Positions 34,379 to 45,479 of a stretch of DNA of 64,000 nt are shown in pieces. The position numbers and the translations under genes were made by a program. How positions within the stretch are numbered: the stretch's first letter is position 1; the number at the start of each line of letters is the position of its first letter. The stretch comes from Syncephalastrum monosporum B8922 (lineage: Eukaryota > Mucoromycota > Mucoromycetes > Mucorales > Syncephalastraceae): the NCBI GenBank assembly GCA_000697355.1, contig JNEN01000782.1, positions 1-64,000 on the forward strand. The letters are read 5' to 3'. The notes below the pieces were generated by a model that was not told where the DNA came from, ran no database searches, and was given only the letters and a program-made list of their open reading frames with translations.

Positions 34379-35333
34379 ATGGACAACTTGCTCTCCTTTC
34401 TGGAAGATCCTGAAGAAGATTCATATAATGACGACTGTATGTCTTCTCCACTGTACACCCCTGCTCGACTCATACGCGTTCTCATACTCATTCTCATACT
34501 CATGGTGCATAGCTTCGCTGAATTCCGACGTTCCACGGCCCCAGACGTATGCGCCGCAACCGCTTGCCACGCGAGAACTCTACCCAAGGCGCGACCATAT
34601 CCACCTCAAGCGACGCCATGCCGAATTCAGGCCGTACGATTTCCGAAAGCCCATTCCACTTGAGCGATCGAAAAGCACGATCGACTTTATTAACCCAGCT
34701 GCGTAAGGGCTGTCTATCGTCTGGCCAAAAATGCTTTCTGACTTCACAGCTTAGAATACGGTCTCGACGCATGTACCAAGAAATAGAACAGGATCAAGAT
34801 TTTCTGCTGCAGATGCGAAAACAATGGTGTCTGAAGCTAGAAGAGCTCAAGGTAAGCGTCACCTTGGTGGACAGAAGCGAGTCTGACAAGTCGACTTCCA
34901 GAGAGACAGAGAACTCTTGCTACACATGGCGTCCATGGAGGAGAATGATGTCCCGGACAGTCGCCCTCTTATCCGATATCCCCCGCCACAAACGCAGATC
35001 CGCCCACAACGTACCTTTCAGGCTGTCAATAAAGACAATGCCAATCATACAGCCCAGCAACGGCCGACGACGCAAAGGACCGTGGAAGAGCTACTGGCAG
35101 CCACAGCGTCCAATACCCACAATGACACCCTCAAGGACTCCCAGGACAATACCCAGAGCGACATAGAAGGCAACGACGATCAGGAGGAAGAGGACGAATT
35201 CGACCTGAGCGATATCCTAGGCGACGAAGTGGAAGCTTCGCAGGCCTACCCAGAGCTGGACGACCTGGACGAAGAAGAGCGCACACGCCGTGCACTAACG
35301 CAGATGTTGCAAGAATTTGGACCTGAATGGTGA
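34379..35333 (+). CDS. Unknown protein, charged, with coiled-coil-like centre and acidic C-terminus
   Basis: Four exons (34379-34436, 34513-34702, 34755-34851, 34902-35333) with matching phases give 258 aa. I do not recognise the family. It starts MDNLLSFLEDPEEDSYNDD. A basic segment follows (LYPRRDHIHLKRRHAEFRPYDFRKP, about residues 38-62). A helical, coiled-coil-like part comes next (MYQEIEQDQDFLLQM, then KLEELKRDRELLLHMASMEE), and then a low-complexity Thr/Asn/Gln stretch. The end is strongly acidic (QEEEDEFDLSDILGDEVEASQA) with a final helix (RTRRALTQMLQEFGPEW). Such acidic hydrophobic clusters often mediate protein contacts, but no function is proposed. The exon 2/3 junction uses an AG 5 nt beyond an alternative AG and was fixed by frame. 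Confidence 0.65.
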
Positions 35334-35542
35334 AGCACAGTATAAGGAACAACCCACCGCGGGCGAATGATAAATGGCGCTTGCCTGGAAATATGCACTG
35401 CGGTCTGAAGTAGAACGTCCCTTTGTCAAGAAAAGTTTCCGAACCCCACCTTCATTTTTCTCTTTTCTTCTTCTTCCTCTTCCTTCTCAACCCCTTCCAA
35501 TTCGCACCCTACCCTTTATTTTTCTATTTCTTTGTGGTCATT

Positions 35543-37091
35543 ATGGCGGATACAGCCCTCCGACCGCGACCAGATGAGGTACATTTTCTGATTTATGCAA
35601 GGCGTCTTATGTCACGTGTACCTCGTTCCTCACATTTTTTTTTACTAACTTGATTCGTGAGCCAGGTCAAATCAAGGAAAGGCGAAGTTATTGTCGGTTC
35701 TTACGAACGAATTGATGTCCTGGGTAGAGGTAACTTTGGCAAGGTGTATTTGGCAAGGCATCGCAATACAGGGCTTCAGGTCGGGTGAGCATGGTTTCAT
35801 GCAAATGAATGCAAGGCTGACATTTAAACAATTTTATTAAAAAACAAGGTGGCAATGAAAGTGGTGGATAAGACCTCGTTGAAGAATGGTGATCAGCGTC
35901 AGCATGCCTTGAACGAGCAAGCGATCTGTGAAGGCTTTTCGACACGGATGCGACACAAGAACATTGTCAATGTATACGAGGTGCTAACAGACCGCGACAA
36001 TATCTACATAGCCATGGACTTCATAGAGGGCGGGGAATTATTTGATCGAATCAAACGGGCGCATCATCTTGATGAACCATGTGCGCGCACATGGTTCAGG
36101 GAGATTGTGGAGGCGGTGTATTACATTCATGAGGTAAACCACACAGAGGGTGACCCACAGACGAAGGGCTCATGCAACTTCCTACTTAGAACGGCATCGT
36201 GCATCGGGACCTCAAACCAGAAAATGGTAATAGAAGACATCCACAGAAAAAAAGAATACATCCACAGATTAGTAAACCTAATCATGCACTTTACACTTTG
36301 TAGTTCTGATTGATATCAACGGGCATGCACGGCTATGCGATTTTGGTTTTGGAAAATTTTGCGAGCACCACCAGGTCCTGAACACCTATTGCGGCAGCCC
36401 CTTCTATGCTGCCCCAGAAATGGTCACTGCCACACCGTACAAAGGTCCTCCTGTCGACATGTGGAGCTGCGGTGTAATACTATTTGCCATGCTATCGGGC
36501 ACATTGCCATTCCAGGGCGAGGATATGCCTCAACTGTTTCGACGGATCAATACAGGCTCCTATCGCATGCCCTCCCATATCTCGCGTGACGCCGCCGACT
36601 TGATCGACAAGCTGTTGTGCCGCAATGCAAAGCAGCGGTATTCGGCGGCGGACTGCTTGCGGCACCCCTGGCTGAACCACAGCACCCTGCCTGCACGGCG
36701 CCCGGTCTCGGCTGCGTTGCTCCGACAGACGCACCGACGAGCGTCCGAACAACAGCCAAAACATCACAGCAATTCGCACAAACAGGTGTCAGAAGGGCCA
36801 CTATCCTCCTCCAGTACCACTGTCCCTGCCTCACGCACGTCCAAGGCAGAAGTCCACACTACGGCAGTGGCGAAGCGTTCACGCGTCCCGATCTTGTTCA
36901 ACAAACTTTTTCCTAAAAAGGCACAGGTGGCTCCATCAGCTGCAGCCCGGCAACGAGAGAAAAAGACCCTTGCAACTGCACCATCCGCCGATTCCGTATC
37001 TACCAAAAGCAAGATGAAGTCCGTGGAAGGGAGGATGGTCAGCCGCATGAAAGACTTCCTCAAGTCTGCGTTTCAGCGGCGGATAACTTAA
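35543..37091 (+). CDS. Ser/Thr protein kinase, CAMK/SNF1-like
   Basis: Five exons (35543-35578, 35666-35779, 35849-36133, 36190-36226, 36304-37091) close to 419 aa. The kinase domain starts at about residue 24: glycine loop GRGNFGKV (32-39), catalytic Lys54 in VAMKVVDK, HRDLKPEN with Asp152, DFG at 170-172, and the activation-segment end YCGSPFYAAPEM, typical of the CAMK-like (SNF1/MARK) group. It ends with HPWLN near residue 280. A basic Ser/Thr-rich tail of about 140 residues follows, with no recognised UBA or KA1 domain. The donor after exon 2 is GTCGGG, chosen because it is the only choice that keeps VAMK in frame. A stronger GTGAGC donor 5 nt downstream would cause an immediate stop. The cellular role is unknown. 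Confidence 0.88.
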
Positions 37092-37979
37092 CAACAAGCA
37101 AGACTTTTTCATCCTATTTATACAAGATTCAATTCTAATTCTTAGTCGTATTAATCCATATAACATTGCTGCTTTTTCGTGCAAGATCCTTATCCTTGTT
37201 TCGGAGACTGATCATCTATTTTCATGACAAAATACTACGAGTCGTATGCCACGCAATAAGGTTCGAGAGGCCTACGAATCCTCACCCATGTCAAATATAA
37301 GCTTCATCATACGTATGCAGTCTTTAGCATTAGCCAACGTGATATCCACGTTAACAGTAAGGATGGTTTTTACTGAGTGTGACTTTACCAGCCACTCGGC
37401 TCATCATCCAATGGGCTATCCAGGTACAAAAACGCGGCTTCTTATCAGTCAAACTCTCCATATTCATCTGATGAATAAAAGCGGCATCCTAGCCGTCATG
37501 TCACACGATGGCCTTTCCAAAAGAGATAATTCGCGCAAACTCCAGGGCTCAAGTGACACTGGGTTGGTGGTATAATTAAACCCGGTTCAGGTATTGGCTT
37601 TTGGCGGGCAGGGCGTACAACATGACGTGAGGATAACCGGTGTTGCAAATCGCCGATGAATTGTCGCAACCGAATGAGGTGACTCCGGGAATAGAAAATG
37701 CAAAGCAGGTCAAATGGAGAATCGAGGGCTTTTCTTTTATTTATGCCAAAGGCTGTATATTTATGGGCTGCTTGTGTTCTGTGAAATGCGTCAATAAAGC
37801 CCTCTCCAGTAAAATGGTACGACACAATGGTTTATAGCGTTTTTCTGCCCCCTTGCCAAAACATACACGTCCCCGGAAGATCCTGGTTAAATGACCCTCA
37901 CATAAAAAACGTGCTAAAAGTGAATTGGCCTTCCGCATGAGTCTGCCTTACTGCACTCCACTCTTCTTCCTCGCTGCAT
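37092..37979. other. Intergenic, kinase 3' flank / Mg transporter 5' flank
   Basis: About 0.9 kb. It holds several open frames of 60-110 codons on both strands without start context, splice structure or recognisable motifs. I see no gene here. Confidence 0.5.
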
Positions 37980-38033
37980 TTTTTTTCCTTCCTTTCCTTC
38001 CTTCCTTTCCTTCCTTCCTCCCTTCCTCTTTTC
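37980..38033 (+). repeat. (TTCC)n pyrimidine tract in 5' leader
   Basis: Irregular TTCC/CTTT tandem repeat of about 54 nt, all pyrimidine, ending 5 nt before the ATG of the Mg transporter gene. Pyrimidine tracts of this kind are common before fungal transcription starts, and its length may vary between strains. Confidence 0.8.
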
Positions 38034-38037
38034 ACAT

Positions 38038-40282
38038 ATGCCACCCGCTGCGTCGCAACACCGACATGGCAATTATATCGAGCTAAAAGAAAACACCGAA
38101 AAAGACGACAAGCCCCCTAATCCACAGCTTAACGCCGGATCGTCCAGAGTCAGTGATGAGGACGGAAGCGACCATCGCGACGATGACCAAGAGGCGTTGT
38201 TGCCAAGATACTCGAGAGAGAGGGAGCCCGCGCTATTAATAGACGACGACAACGAAAAGCCTCAATGTGGCAAACAGCTTGCGGCGCACCTCGCATGGCA
38301 GGTAGAGTGGAAAAAAAGGGACAGCCCAATCCCCATCATGATTTTCTATTTTCTTGTCGGTTCCCCCTTACACACCGCACGCACACGCCCACCTTCTCTT
38401 ACGCTCGCACACATCCTATCTTGACAATGAATGCCGCTCAACTTCATACACCTGTCACCCACGCTCTATCCTCATCTCTCCTTTTTTTTCTGCGCCATTT
38501 ATTGCTTCTTCTCTGGTTTTGTTTCCCTTTCTTTTTTATTTTACCATTACTGCCCTTCTGGTTGAGAGGATGGATTTGCCTTGTGTATTACGCTTTCTTT
38601 ACATATGTCTGTCACTCTATACCGAGGGCTATACCCATTTGTCGAAAATGGCTGAGCGTCTCCGACCTCCACTCACACTTTTTCTCCAGGCGTTTCCATC
38701 TCTCATTATTTCCGTGGTGGGCCTTGTCCTCGCCGGCGCATTTCTCGATGAATTTCAGGTATAATGATAAAAAAAATAATAATCCAAATCACTTCCGCTC
38801 AATTGTTAACCTGCATGAACTCTCCACATTCGGATAATTCTACTCTTAGAGCTGGGAAGCTTTCCATAACATACCCGAACTATTTATCCTTGTGCCCATC
38901 CTGCTCAACCTCAAAGGCAACTTAGAAATGAATTTGGCTGCACGTTTCTCGACTTCGGTAAGAAAGAAGAAACGGAATTTAGTATTCTTGACTGAACGGC
39001 GATTTCATTCCAGGCCAATTTGGGTGACCTGGATCACGGACCGACGAAACGCTCCCTGATCATAGGTAATTTGGCACTCCTTCAGGTACAAGCCCTGGCT
39101 TCTGGCGCCATTGCCGGTTTCGCATCATTCGTTCTGGGCCTGATCACCAAACCCGGCGGTAACGCCAGCACCTTCTATGAGAGCATGTTCATGACCGCCT
39201 CCGCCATGGTCTCTGCCTCTGTCTCGGGTGGACTCTTGGGTATCATGATGGTCATCTTAATCCTTATATGCCGCCGCATCAAAGTCAACCCTGGTATGCT
39301 TTGTGCTACTTTTTATTTAAGCAAGACGGGAACTTATGTTTTACGGTAGATAACATTGCATGTCCGCTTGCTTCGTCCGCAGGTGATATCGTAACGCTGC
39401 TGTTGCTGGCTGGATGCGCCCTTGTACTTCAAAAGAATATGGGTTAGTCAACTGAAAAAGAGAAAAAAAGGTACAGCGGGCTCACAAATTAGTTTCAGAT
39501 ACTATCCTCAGCACATTGGTCTTTTTAATCATGGCGGCTATGATTCCTTTCTTTGGATACATAACCTGGCACAACCGCCACATGCAGGATCTTTTGTTCG
39601 CAGGATGGACACCCTTATTGGTCGCTATGGTGATTTCCAGGTGAGAAAGAAAAATTAAATTATATTAACTTGGCTTATCTGGGCTTACTCGTAACTTATA
39701 ATAGTCTTGCGGGCGTGGTGCTCGAGGAATACGTGGAAGAATACAAGGGTGTTGCACTTCTGACGCCGGTCCTCATTGGCCTGGCTGGTAACCTCGGTGC
39801 CATCTACGCCTCTCGCATTAGCACAAGCCTTCATGCCGAGAACAAAGAAAACTACAAGGTTGTGGAACTCACCCTGTTGCTCATGAATGTCCCAGTTCAG
39901 GTCGTCTTCTTGGTCATTATCTGGGCTTTTGGTATGGGCCAGCTCAACTACAATTTCTGGTTCTTTTTGTCCTACTTTTCGGTCTCGATGCTATGCACCT
40001 ATCTTAGTCTCAAGGTCGGCAAGCACATGACTTTGCTATTCTGGCGCTTAGGATATGATCCTGACAATTATGTGATCCCGTATTTGTAAGTTTTCTGACA
40101 GGGTTGTCACATTTATGAGAACATAGCAGCTGACTTCGATTTGTGTGTGTGTGTACAGAACTGCCGGGATCGACGTGGTTGGCACAGCCATGCTTGTACT
40201 TGCCTTTTCGGTCTTGACATCTTCCGGAGCCGATGACATGATGTCGGCTTCGGCGTCACGAGCCGCCGCATCCGCATCTTGA
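38038..40282 (+). CDS. SLC41/MgtE-type divalent cation (Mg2+) transporter
   Basis: Integral membrane transporter for Mg2+ or related divalent cations. Eight exons (38038-38301, 38690-38758, 38850-38957, 39014-39293, 39383-39442, 39499-39640, 39705-40085, 40159-40282) close to 475 aa. A soluble acidic N-terminus of about 85 residues precedes the first membrane segment ([19 protein letters not shown]). The family motif around [24 protein letters not shown], with NLGDLD just after it, is diagnostic of SLC41/MgtE cores. A second repeat follows ([23 protein letters not shown]), reflecting the internal duplication of eukaryotic SLC41 proteins. About ten membrane segments are visible. Intron 1 is unusually long (388 nt); its strong CT-rich acceptor at 38689 fixes the junction. 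No N-terminal CBS domains are present. Convergent with the C2H2 gene. Confidence 0.88.
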
Positions 40283-40622
40283 TGGTCTTTTTCTTTTTTC
40301 TTTTTCCCTGTCTTAATGCGTGTTTAGTGTGTTAGAAGCGGGCCTTCTCTCGCCCAGTATATCCTGTACCAAATATAATTGACATGTTCTTTTTACTTAA
40401 ATATTATATGCAGGAAATCAAATGAGTGGCACGCGCGTATAATAGGTGAGTATAATGTAGGGTATGCTGACTAAAAGTAATGAGAGTGAGGGCGGTATCA
40501 ATGGTATAGGTTAAAGTATATACAGCTATATATGAGAGGAGGTTGGTAGATAAGGAAAAGAACAAAGGAGAGTAGTCATGGTTTGGCATACAGTGAAGGG
40601 TGGCATTTGAAATGGTGTCAGA

Positions 40623-42102
40623 TTAATAGTAGTAGAAGCATGGTTGTTGCTGGCGGTGCTGGGAAGCTTCGGCAGGTTGAGTCGGCGCTTTATCAGCTTC
40701 GGGTATCACCGCCGTTGGTTGTGGTTGTGGTGGCGACGGCTGCTGCTGCTGATGCTGATGTTGCTGTGGTTGGTGGCGTCGGCGACCTCTGCGCTGCTTG
40801 GAGCGCGGCTGCTGGTGTGACTTGACATGCTTTCGCAGAGAACGCGAGTGGAAGTAAGCCTTGTCACAGCCAGGCATGGTACAGGCGAAAGGCCGTACAT
40901 TGGAGTGCGTCTTAATATGGGTGTTGAGGGAATCCAGTCGGGAAAACCGTTTTAGGCAGTCTGCGTTTATACGAGAAAAAATAGTCAATAAAAAATTATA
41001 TGTGTTGCGTAATGAAAATAGTGCATACCTGGCACAGAGCAGACAAAGGGCCGCTCACCCGTATGGGTGCGCATATGGTTGTGCATCTTGTGTCGCTTCA
41101 GAAAGGGCTTGTTGGCTCGCGGACAATCTTCCCATTCACATAGGTAAGATGGCTGATAATGCCCCAACATAGCACTCGGGTAAGTACGTTGACATTTCTT
41201 CCCATCCCAACAAAAATAGACGGGTATTTTGCGTTCTTACCTTGCCACTGCCGATGTGGTCTCGACCAATGTGATCAATTAGGGATGCGAGCGAGCTTGT
41301 CTGCAGGTTACAATCAGCCCAACGGCATACGTGGACCTGATTTTCATCGTCTTGCTGTTCTGCTTCTTGCTTCAGTCCCTCCATGAGCAAAGGTGACCCA
41401 TGTGTTTCGTCCGAAGGTGAGCTGGTAGGATAGGAGAAAGGAGTGGTCGAAACAGCTGGATGCATTGCCGGTGTTGCCAATGCTGCTGCTGTATTTGCTG
41501 TTGTTCCTGGTGGCGTATGGCGTTCCCTTTCGAGTTGGATCACTCGCTCGATAAGTTCGGTGCGAGAAAGGTTTTCAAAAACCATATTTTGAGATCTGGA
41601 AGGTGTATAAAGCATAGGTTGTGAAGGAACAATGGAGGGCGAAGGTATTAGGATCTGTTGCTGCGTAGTCTGTGGATGTTGTTGCTGAGGATAAGCATAG
41701 GGATGGTGATTGTGTTCAACGGGCATTGTAGCCCAGTCATCTTTGGGTGTTATGGCGGGAGAAATATAAGCCTATTTGCGTAGATTGGTTTAGTACGATT
41801 GTTAATAATAGTAAAAAGAAGTTGAGGTCATCATTATTACTTACCGGTGTAGTAGACATAGTAGAATTAACGATAGGAAAGGGAGCATGGTCGTAGGCAT
41901 TGTGAGGGTTATTATTGATACTACTGGTAGTGCTATTGTTGTACTGGTGATAATCATAATAAGCGCGTGTCTGGTGTTCAGGTGTTGTAGGCTGGAAGTC
42001 AGGTGTCCGTATCCCCATGGAAGATGCGCCTTCCGAAAGCGTAGATGTGTCGACTACCGGTGTCCCATTGGGCAGATAAGGCCAGAAAGAATTACTTGAC
42101 AT
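40623..42102 (-). CDS. C2H2 zinc-finger transcription factor, GLI/ZIC-like arrangement
   Basis: Four exons (41845-42102, 41241-41771, 41029-41152, 40623-40960) close to 416 aa. The N-terminus is Asn/Thr/Pro/Tyr-rich with an SP/TP motif (YISPAITPKDDW) and a short helix (LSRTELIERVIQLERERH). Four C2H2 fingers follow. Finger 1, CRWADC...HIGRDH, has the long-linker form seen in GLI/ZIC. Finger 2 is CEWEDC...HMRTH, with the canonical linker TGERPF. Finger 3 is CSVPDCLKRFSRLDSLNTH and finger 4 is CTMPGCDKAYFHSRSLRKH. The tail is basic, then Gln/His/Pro-rich. The arrangement suggests sequence-specific DNA binding in the nucleus; PacC/Rim101 was considered, but the finger sequences do not fit. Start at the ATG at 42102. 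Target genes are unknown. Confidence 0.85.
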
Positions 42103-43076
42103 GATATCTGTTGGGAAAAAAAGACATAGGTTATAAGATTATCCCATTGCAGCATTTATACCGAGAAAACGGATGAAGCATCCTTACCTGAAACGCAGGA
42201 TGGCGGGACTTCCGAATCCGGGAAGCCGTGTTGGTTAAAGACGGGTGAGCAGGACATGGATCGTAAGGAGAAAGAAAGGCACTAGAGTGATTATTGTGTA
42301 GGTGCGCACAGATCAGCTTGGGATGATCGGTGTGTCATGTGGGTGATTCTAATTACCTTTCTGCAAGAGCAAAAATTACAGAAGAAATAAAAAAGAGAGT
42401 GAGCAGAAAGAATGAATGGGGGAGCCAAAAAAAAAGCATTTATATGATCACGTCCCTCCGAGTCCGACCCGAAAAGTAAGCCGTATAATGTGTGGTGTCC
42501 TGCGGTTACCCGCCCAGCCATACACGTTTTCACGTCCGAGCGTGCGACAAGATACGCACAAGCAGAGAGCGGGTGGTGTCATCATTATTACAGCTTTCAT
42601 TATCACATGCTTCATATTCACATGTCAGCCGAGCGAGAGCGGACCATACAGACACGCGCGCCGCGTGGTTTTTTTTTTTTTTTAAAAAAAAAAAGATAAA
42701 GGTCGATCCTTAAACTAGACAGATCGATTTATGCTTCTTACATGCTTTGAGTTGTGCAATGGAATAAAAAAAAGGTTGACTGACATGTGTGCATTGTGTT
42801 CCCCCATTCATCCCTACTACTCGGCTCATATCAGTCAGATATATTTGCCAACTGTCGCCTATTTCTTATTATCTCCCTCCCCTCGCGTTTCACAGACCGG
42901 CTGGTCGAGAACATGGATTCTGTCTCTTGAGATACTTTTTAGTGTGCTGATGGCCTGCTCTTCGCCTGCTGCTCCTGGGCTTTTTTTTTTTTTTTTTCGC
43001 AGCACTTGGGATTTAACATCCGCCGACCCTGTCGAAGATCACTTCGGCCACTTTCTGTGGCTGAGATTATGCTGCC
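42103..43076. promoter_or_regulatory. Divergent promoter region C2H2 factor / COX20
   Basis: A 974-bp spacer. Noticeable sequence: an A/T homopolymer junction (T15-A11) at about 42668-42693 and a T17 run at 42981-42997 in the COX20 leader. No gene or defined binding site is seen. Confidence 0.4.
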
Positions 43077-43643
43077 ATGTCCACCAACGACGACCACAAC
43101 CCGAGCCAGCAATACAGCAAACAGGAGCCTTCGTTTGGTGAAGCCGTCAAGGTAAATATAAAATAAAAGCCCAAAATAGTACTTTTAAAGTTCTTTTTTC
43201 TAAACACGTTGCATCTTCCATCCGAACAACTAGACCATTCGTGCCGATGATTTCAAGCACATTGGCAAAATACCCTGCGCGCGTAATTCGCTGCTGTATG
43301 GCATAGGTGCTGCCTTTGGTATGGGTGGTATCCGATTCATCATGAAACGTAAGACATGGAATAGAACGGAAGGTGAATATTGAATATGTAAGCTCACATG
43401 TTGTTGCCTATGCGCGTCTTTTAAACTGTAGGGGCAGTGCCGACCGCAGCGAATTGGGCAGTGGCCTCATTTTGTGGCGTGTCCCTCGTCAGTTTTGAGC
43501 TCTGTCAGATGCAAAGGCGCCAAAAGCTGGAACGTTTGCACATGATCGTCAACGCTCGAAACAATAAGCCGTCACCAGCTATTGAAGTCGAGCTGGATGA
43601 GGAATTGCTCAAGAGACAGCAAGAACAACAGCAAAAGGAGTAG
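43077..43643 (+). CDS. COX20: Cytochrome c oxidase assembly protein Cox20
   Basis: Inner-membrane chaperone for newly made Cox2 during cytochrome c oxidase assembly. Three exons (43077-43151, 43234-43348, 43432-43643) close to 133 aa. The family core is clear: IPCARNSLLYGIGAAFGMGG with the first membrane segment, then VPTAANWAVASFCGVSLVSF for the second, then a Cys-containing CQMQRRQKLERL stretch and a charged Gln-rich C-terminus. Two membrane segments with both ends in the intermembrane space are expected for the family. The introns are 82-83 nt. It is convergent with the perilipin-like gene (255 bp between stops). Confidence 0.9.
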
Positions 43644-43898
43644 TACTAGCAGTGGATGGCACGACTTTTTTAAAGGAAAGGAGAAAGAAGAGGATGAGAT
43701 TTATTGTATATAGCTAAAGAATGAATTCGAAAAAAAAAGAAATAGCTGATGGGATGTCGGATGAATCACATCGGCGGGATAAGTCGAAAGCGAAGGAAGA
43801 GAATAACGACAGGATGAGCGAGCGAGGCAAAGAGAGAGGGTGAGCGACGAAGTAGGGACATGTGGACTTTGAAGAAGATCAGCAAAAGACGCACAGGC

Positions 43899-45108
43899 TT
43901 ATTCGGATTTGACGTGGTGGCTATCCGTAATGGACGACAAGTGGGTCTGGATAGAAGAGAGGAGAGGCACCAGCTGGGTTTGGTGCAAGTGGGTAATAAC
44001 GTTCTTGGCCTTCTCTCTGGCCTGGATATCAGTACGGGCATATTCGGCCTTGGCAAAGGCGAGCTGTTGGTTAGCGGCATCCGAGACAGACTGGAGGCTC
44101 GCCTTAAGCCAGCTGGGAAGCTCAGCACGCTGCTTGACAAAATCGACAGCGCCAGAAATGTTGGTCAACAACGTGTTGTGAAGCGAGTGGAGCCGGTCCA
44201 CGACACTCTGGGGCAATCGCTCCTGAACGGCTTGCGAGTACACCGTGACTGAGTGACGCAATGTCTCACTGAGGAAATGCAGTTGCGCGGAGGCGCTCTG
44301 CACCAGCGGCGTGCGCGCCACATCTTCGCGCGATTTGGGGATCTGGGCTACCACGAGCTGGCCCACGCGCGTCGTCGCCTCTTGCAGGAGACCGTAAGCA
44401 CGCACAACATGGTTTTCGTTTGACGAAGCCGATACAGAGCGAGGTTTTCCGTCCGAGGATTGCTGCTGACCAGGCGGAAGGTAGCGATCCAGCGTGGACT
44501 GGAGGTTATCCATGGCTGAAGTGAGACGCTGGTTCGCCGGTTGCGTTAACGAGTTAATACGGCCTCGAACGCCGGTAATGATATGGTTTGGCTGGGATTT
44601 GGCGGCTTCGACAATATCCTGTGTAGGATGATTCACAAGCGGGAAGCGCTCCTGGATCAGATCTAGCGACCGGCAGCCGAGACTGTCTGCACGCGCCAGG
44701 TGCGGCTGAACATATTGTTCATAGTAGGTCTGCACGGCCTTGGGCTGTTGATAGCTGCCCACACGCTCAAAGGTATTGTTCGCTTTGGACAATGCAAATC
44801 GACCAATAGACGACTTGTTGGCATACGCCTGCACGGTCGTCACACCGTCCGTCACAATTGGGTAAGAGCTCACACGAGCTAGGAACCCGCTCGAAAAGTT
44901 CTTTTTATCGGGAGTGAGTCCATTGCCCGCCGCGACGCCATTTGCTTCGGTGTGCTTCACGTCGTGCCCTGTACATAATCCACATGTTCGGTCGTCGAGG
45001 TCAGTTCTATTTTTCTATTCGCCCGCATCTGCGATAAGGCTTTCTGGCCCATAATAGTGTGATTTACTTACCATTCTGGCGCTGTTGCTGGTGATGGTGT
45101 CGAGCCAT
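43899..45108 (-). CDS. Perilipin-family lipid-droplet protein
   Basis: Two exons (45072-45108 and 43899-44968) close to 368 aa. After a short His/Gln-rich N-terminus (MARHHHQQQRQNG), the perilipin pattern appears: FLARVSSYPIVTDGVTTVQA (about 34-53) followed by amphipathic helices (IGRFALSKANNTFERVGSY). Long helical stretches with 11-mer-like amphipathic character continue to the C-terminus (LRHSVTVYSQAVQERLPQSV; SLQSVSDAANQQLAFAKAEY). Fungal perilipins coat lipid droplets and protect stored triacylglycerol. The assignment rests on the N-terminal PAT-like motif and helical periodicity. A 25-aa N-terminal exon separated by a 103-nt intron is supported by frame. The 5' flank carries AG- and GT-repeats. 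Confidence 0.8.
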
Positions 45109-45296
45109 ACTCTTGATGTTGGAGGATGAGAAAAAAGCGTGCGTATGTTTGTATTTGTTTCAGAAAAAGAGAGCGCGTTATCTTCTGTATGTATAGATGT
45201 GTGGTGTGTTGAAGTGTGGGTGTGGGTATGGGTGTCTTCTAATTTCTTGAAGCTGAGCAAGGAAAAGAGAAAGAGAGCGAGTAAGAAAGGAAAGAA

Positions 45297-45327
<31 letters not shown>

Positions 45328-45340
45328 GGGAGAGAGAAGT
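45297..45340 (+). repeat. (AG)n purine repeat upstream of perilipin gene
   Basis: An imperfect GA/GAGG repeat about 190-230 bp upstream of the perilipin-like ATG on the opposite strand (CT-rich in the gene's sense), within its promoter or 5' leader. Confidence 0.8.
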
Positions 45341-45458
45341 AAGAGAGTGTACGGAATGTCCGAAACCGACTTGTGAAGCCCAGCCAAAATGGTGTTGTAA
45401 ACAAAAAGAGCGTGGTTCTCTTGAAACAGAGCAAGATAAGGATGTGTACATGTGTGTG

Positions 45459-45479
45459 TGCGTGTGTGTGTGTGTGTGT
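45459..45479 (+). repeat. (GT)n microsatellite
   Basis: A GT dinucleotide run of about ten units in the spacer between the perilipin-like and proton-ATPase genes. Confidence 0.8.

Noticed and set aside
40623..42102. PacC/Rim101 identity for the C2H2 gene
   Set aside because: Finger sequences and linkers (HIGRDH, TGERPF, four fingers) do not match the three-finger PacC pattern; a GLI/ZIC-like arrangement fits better.
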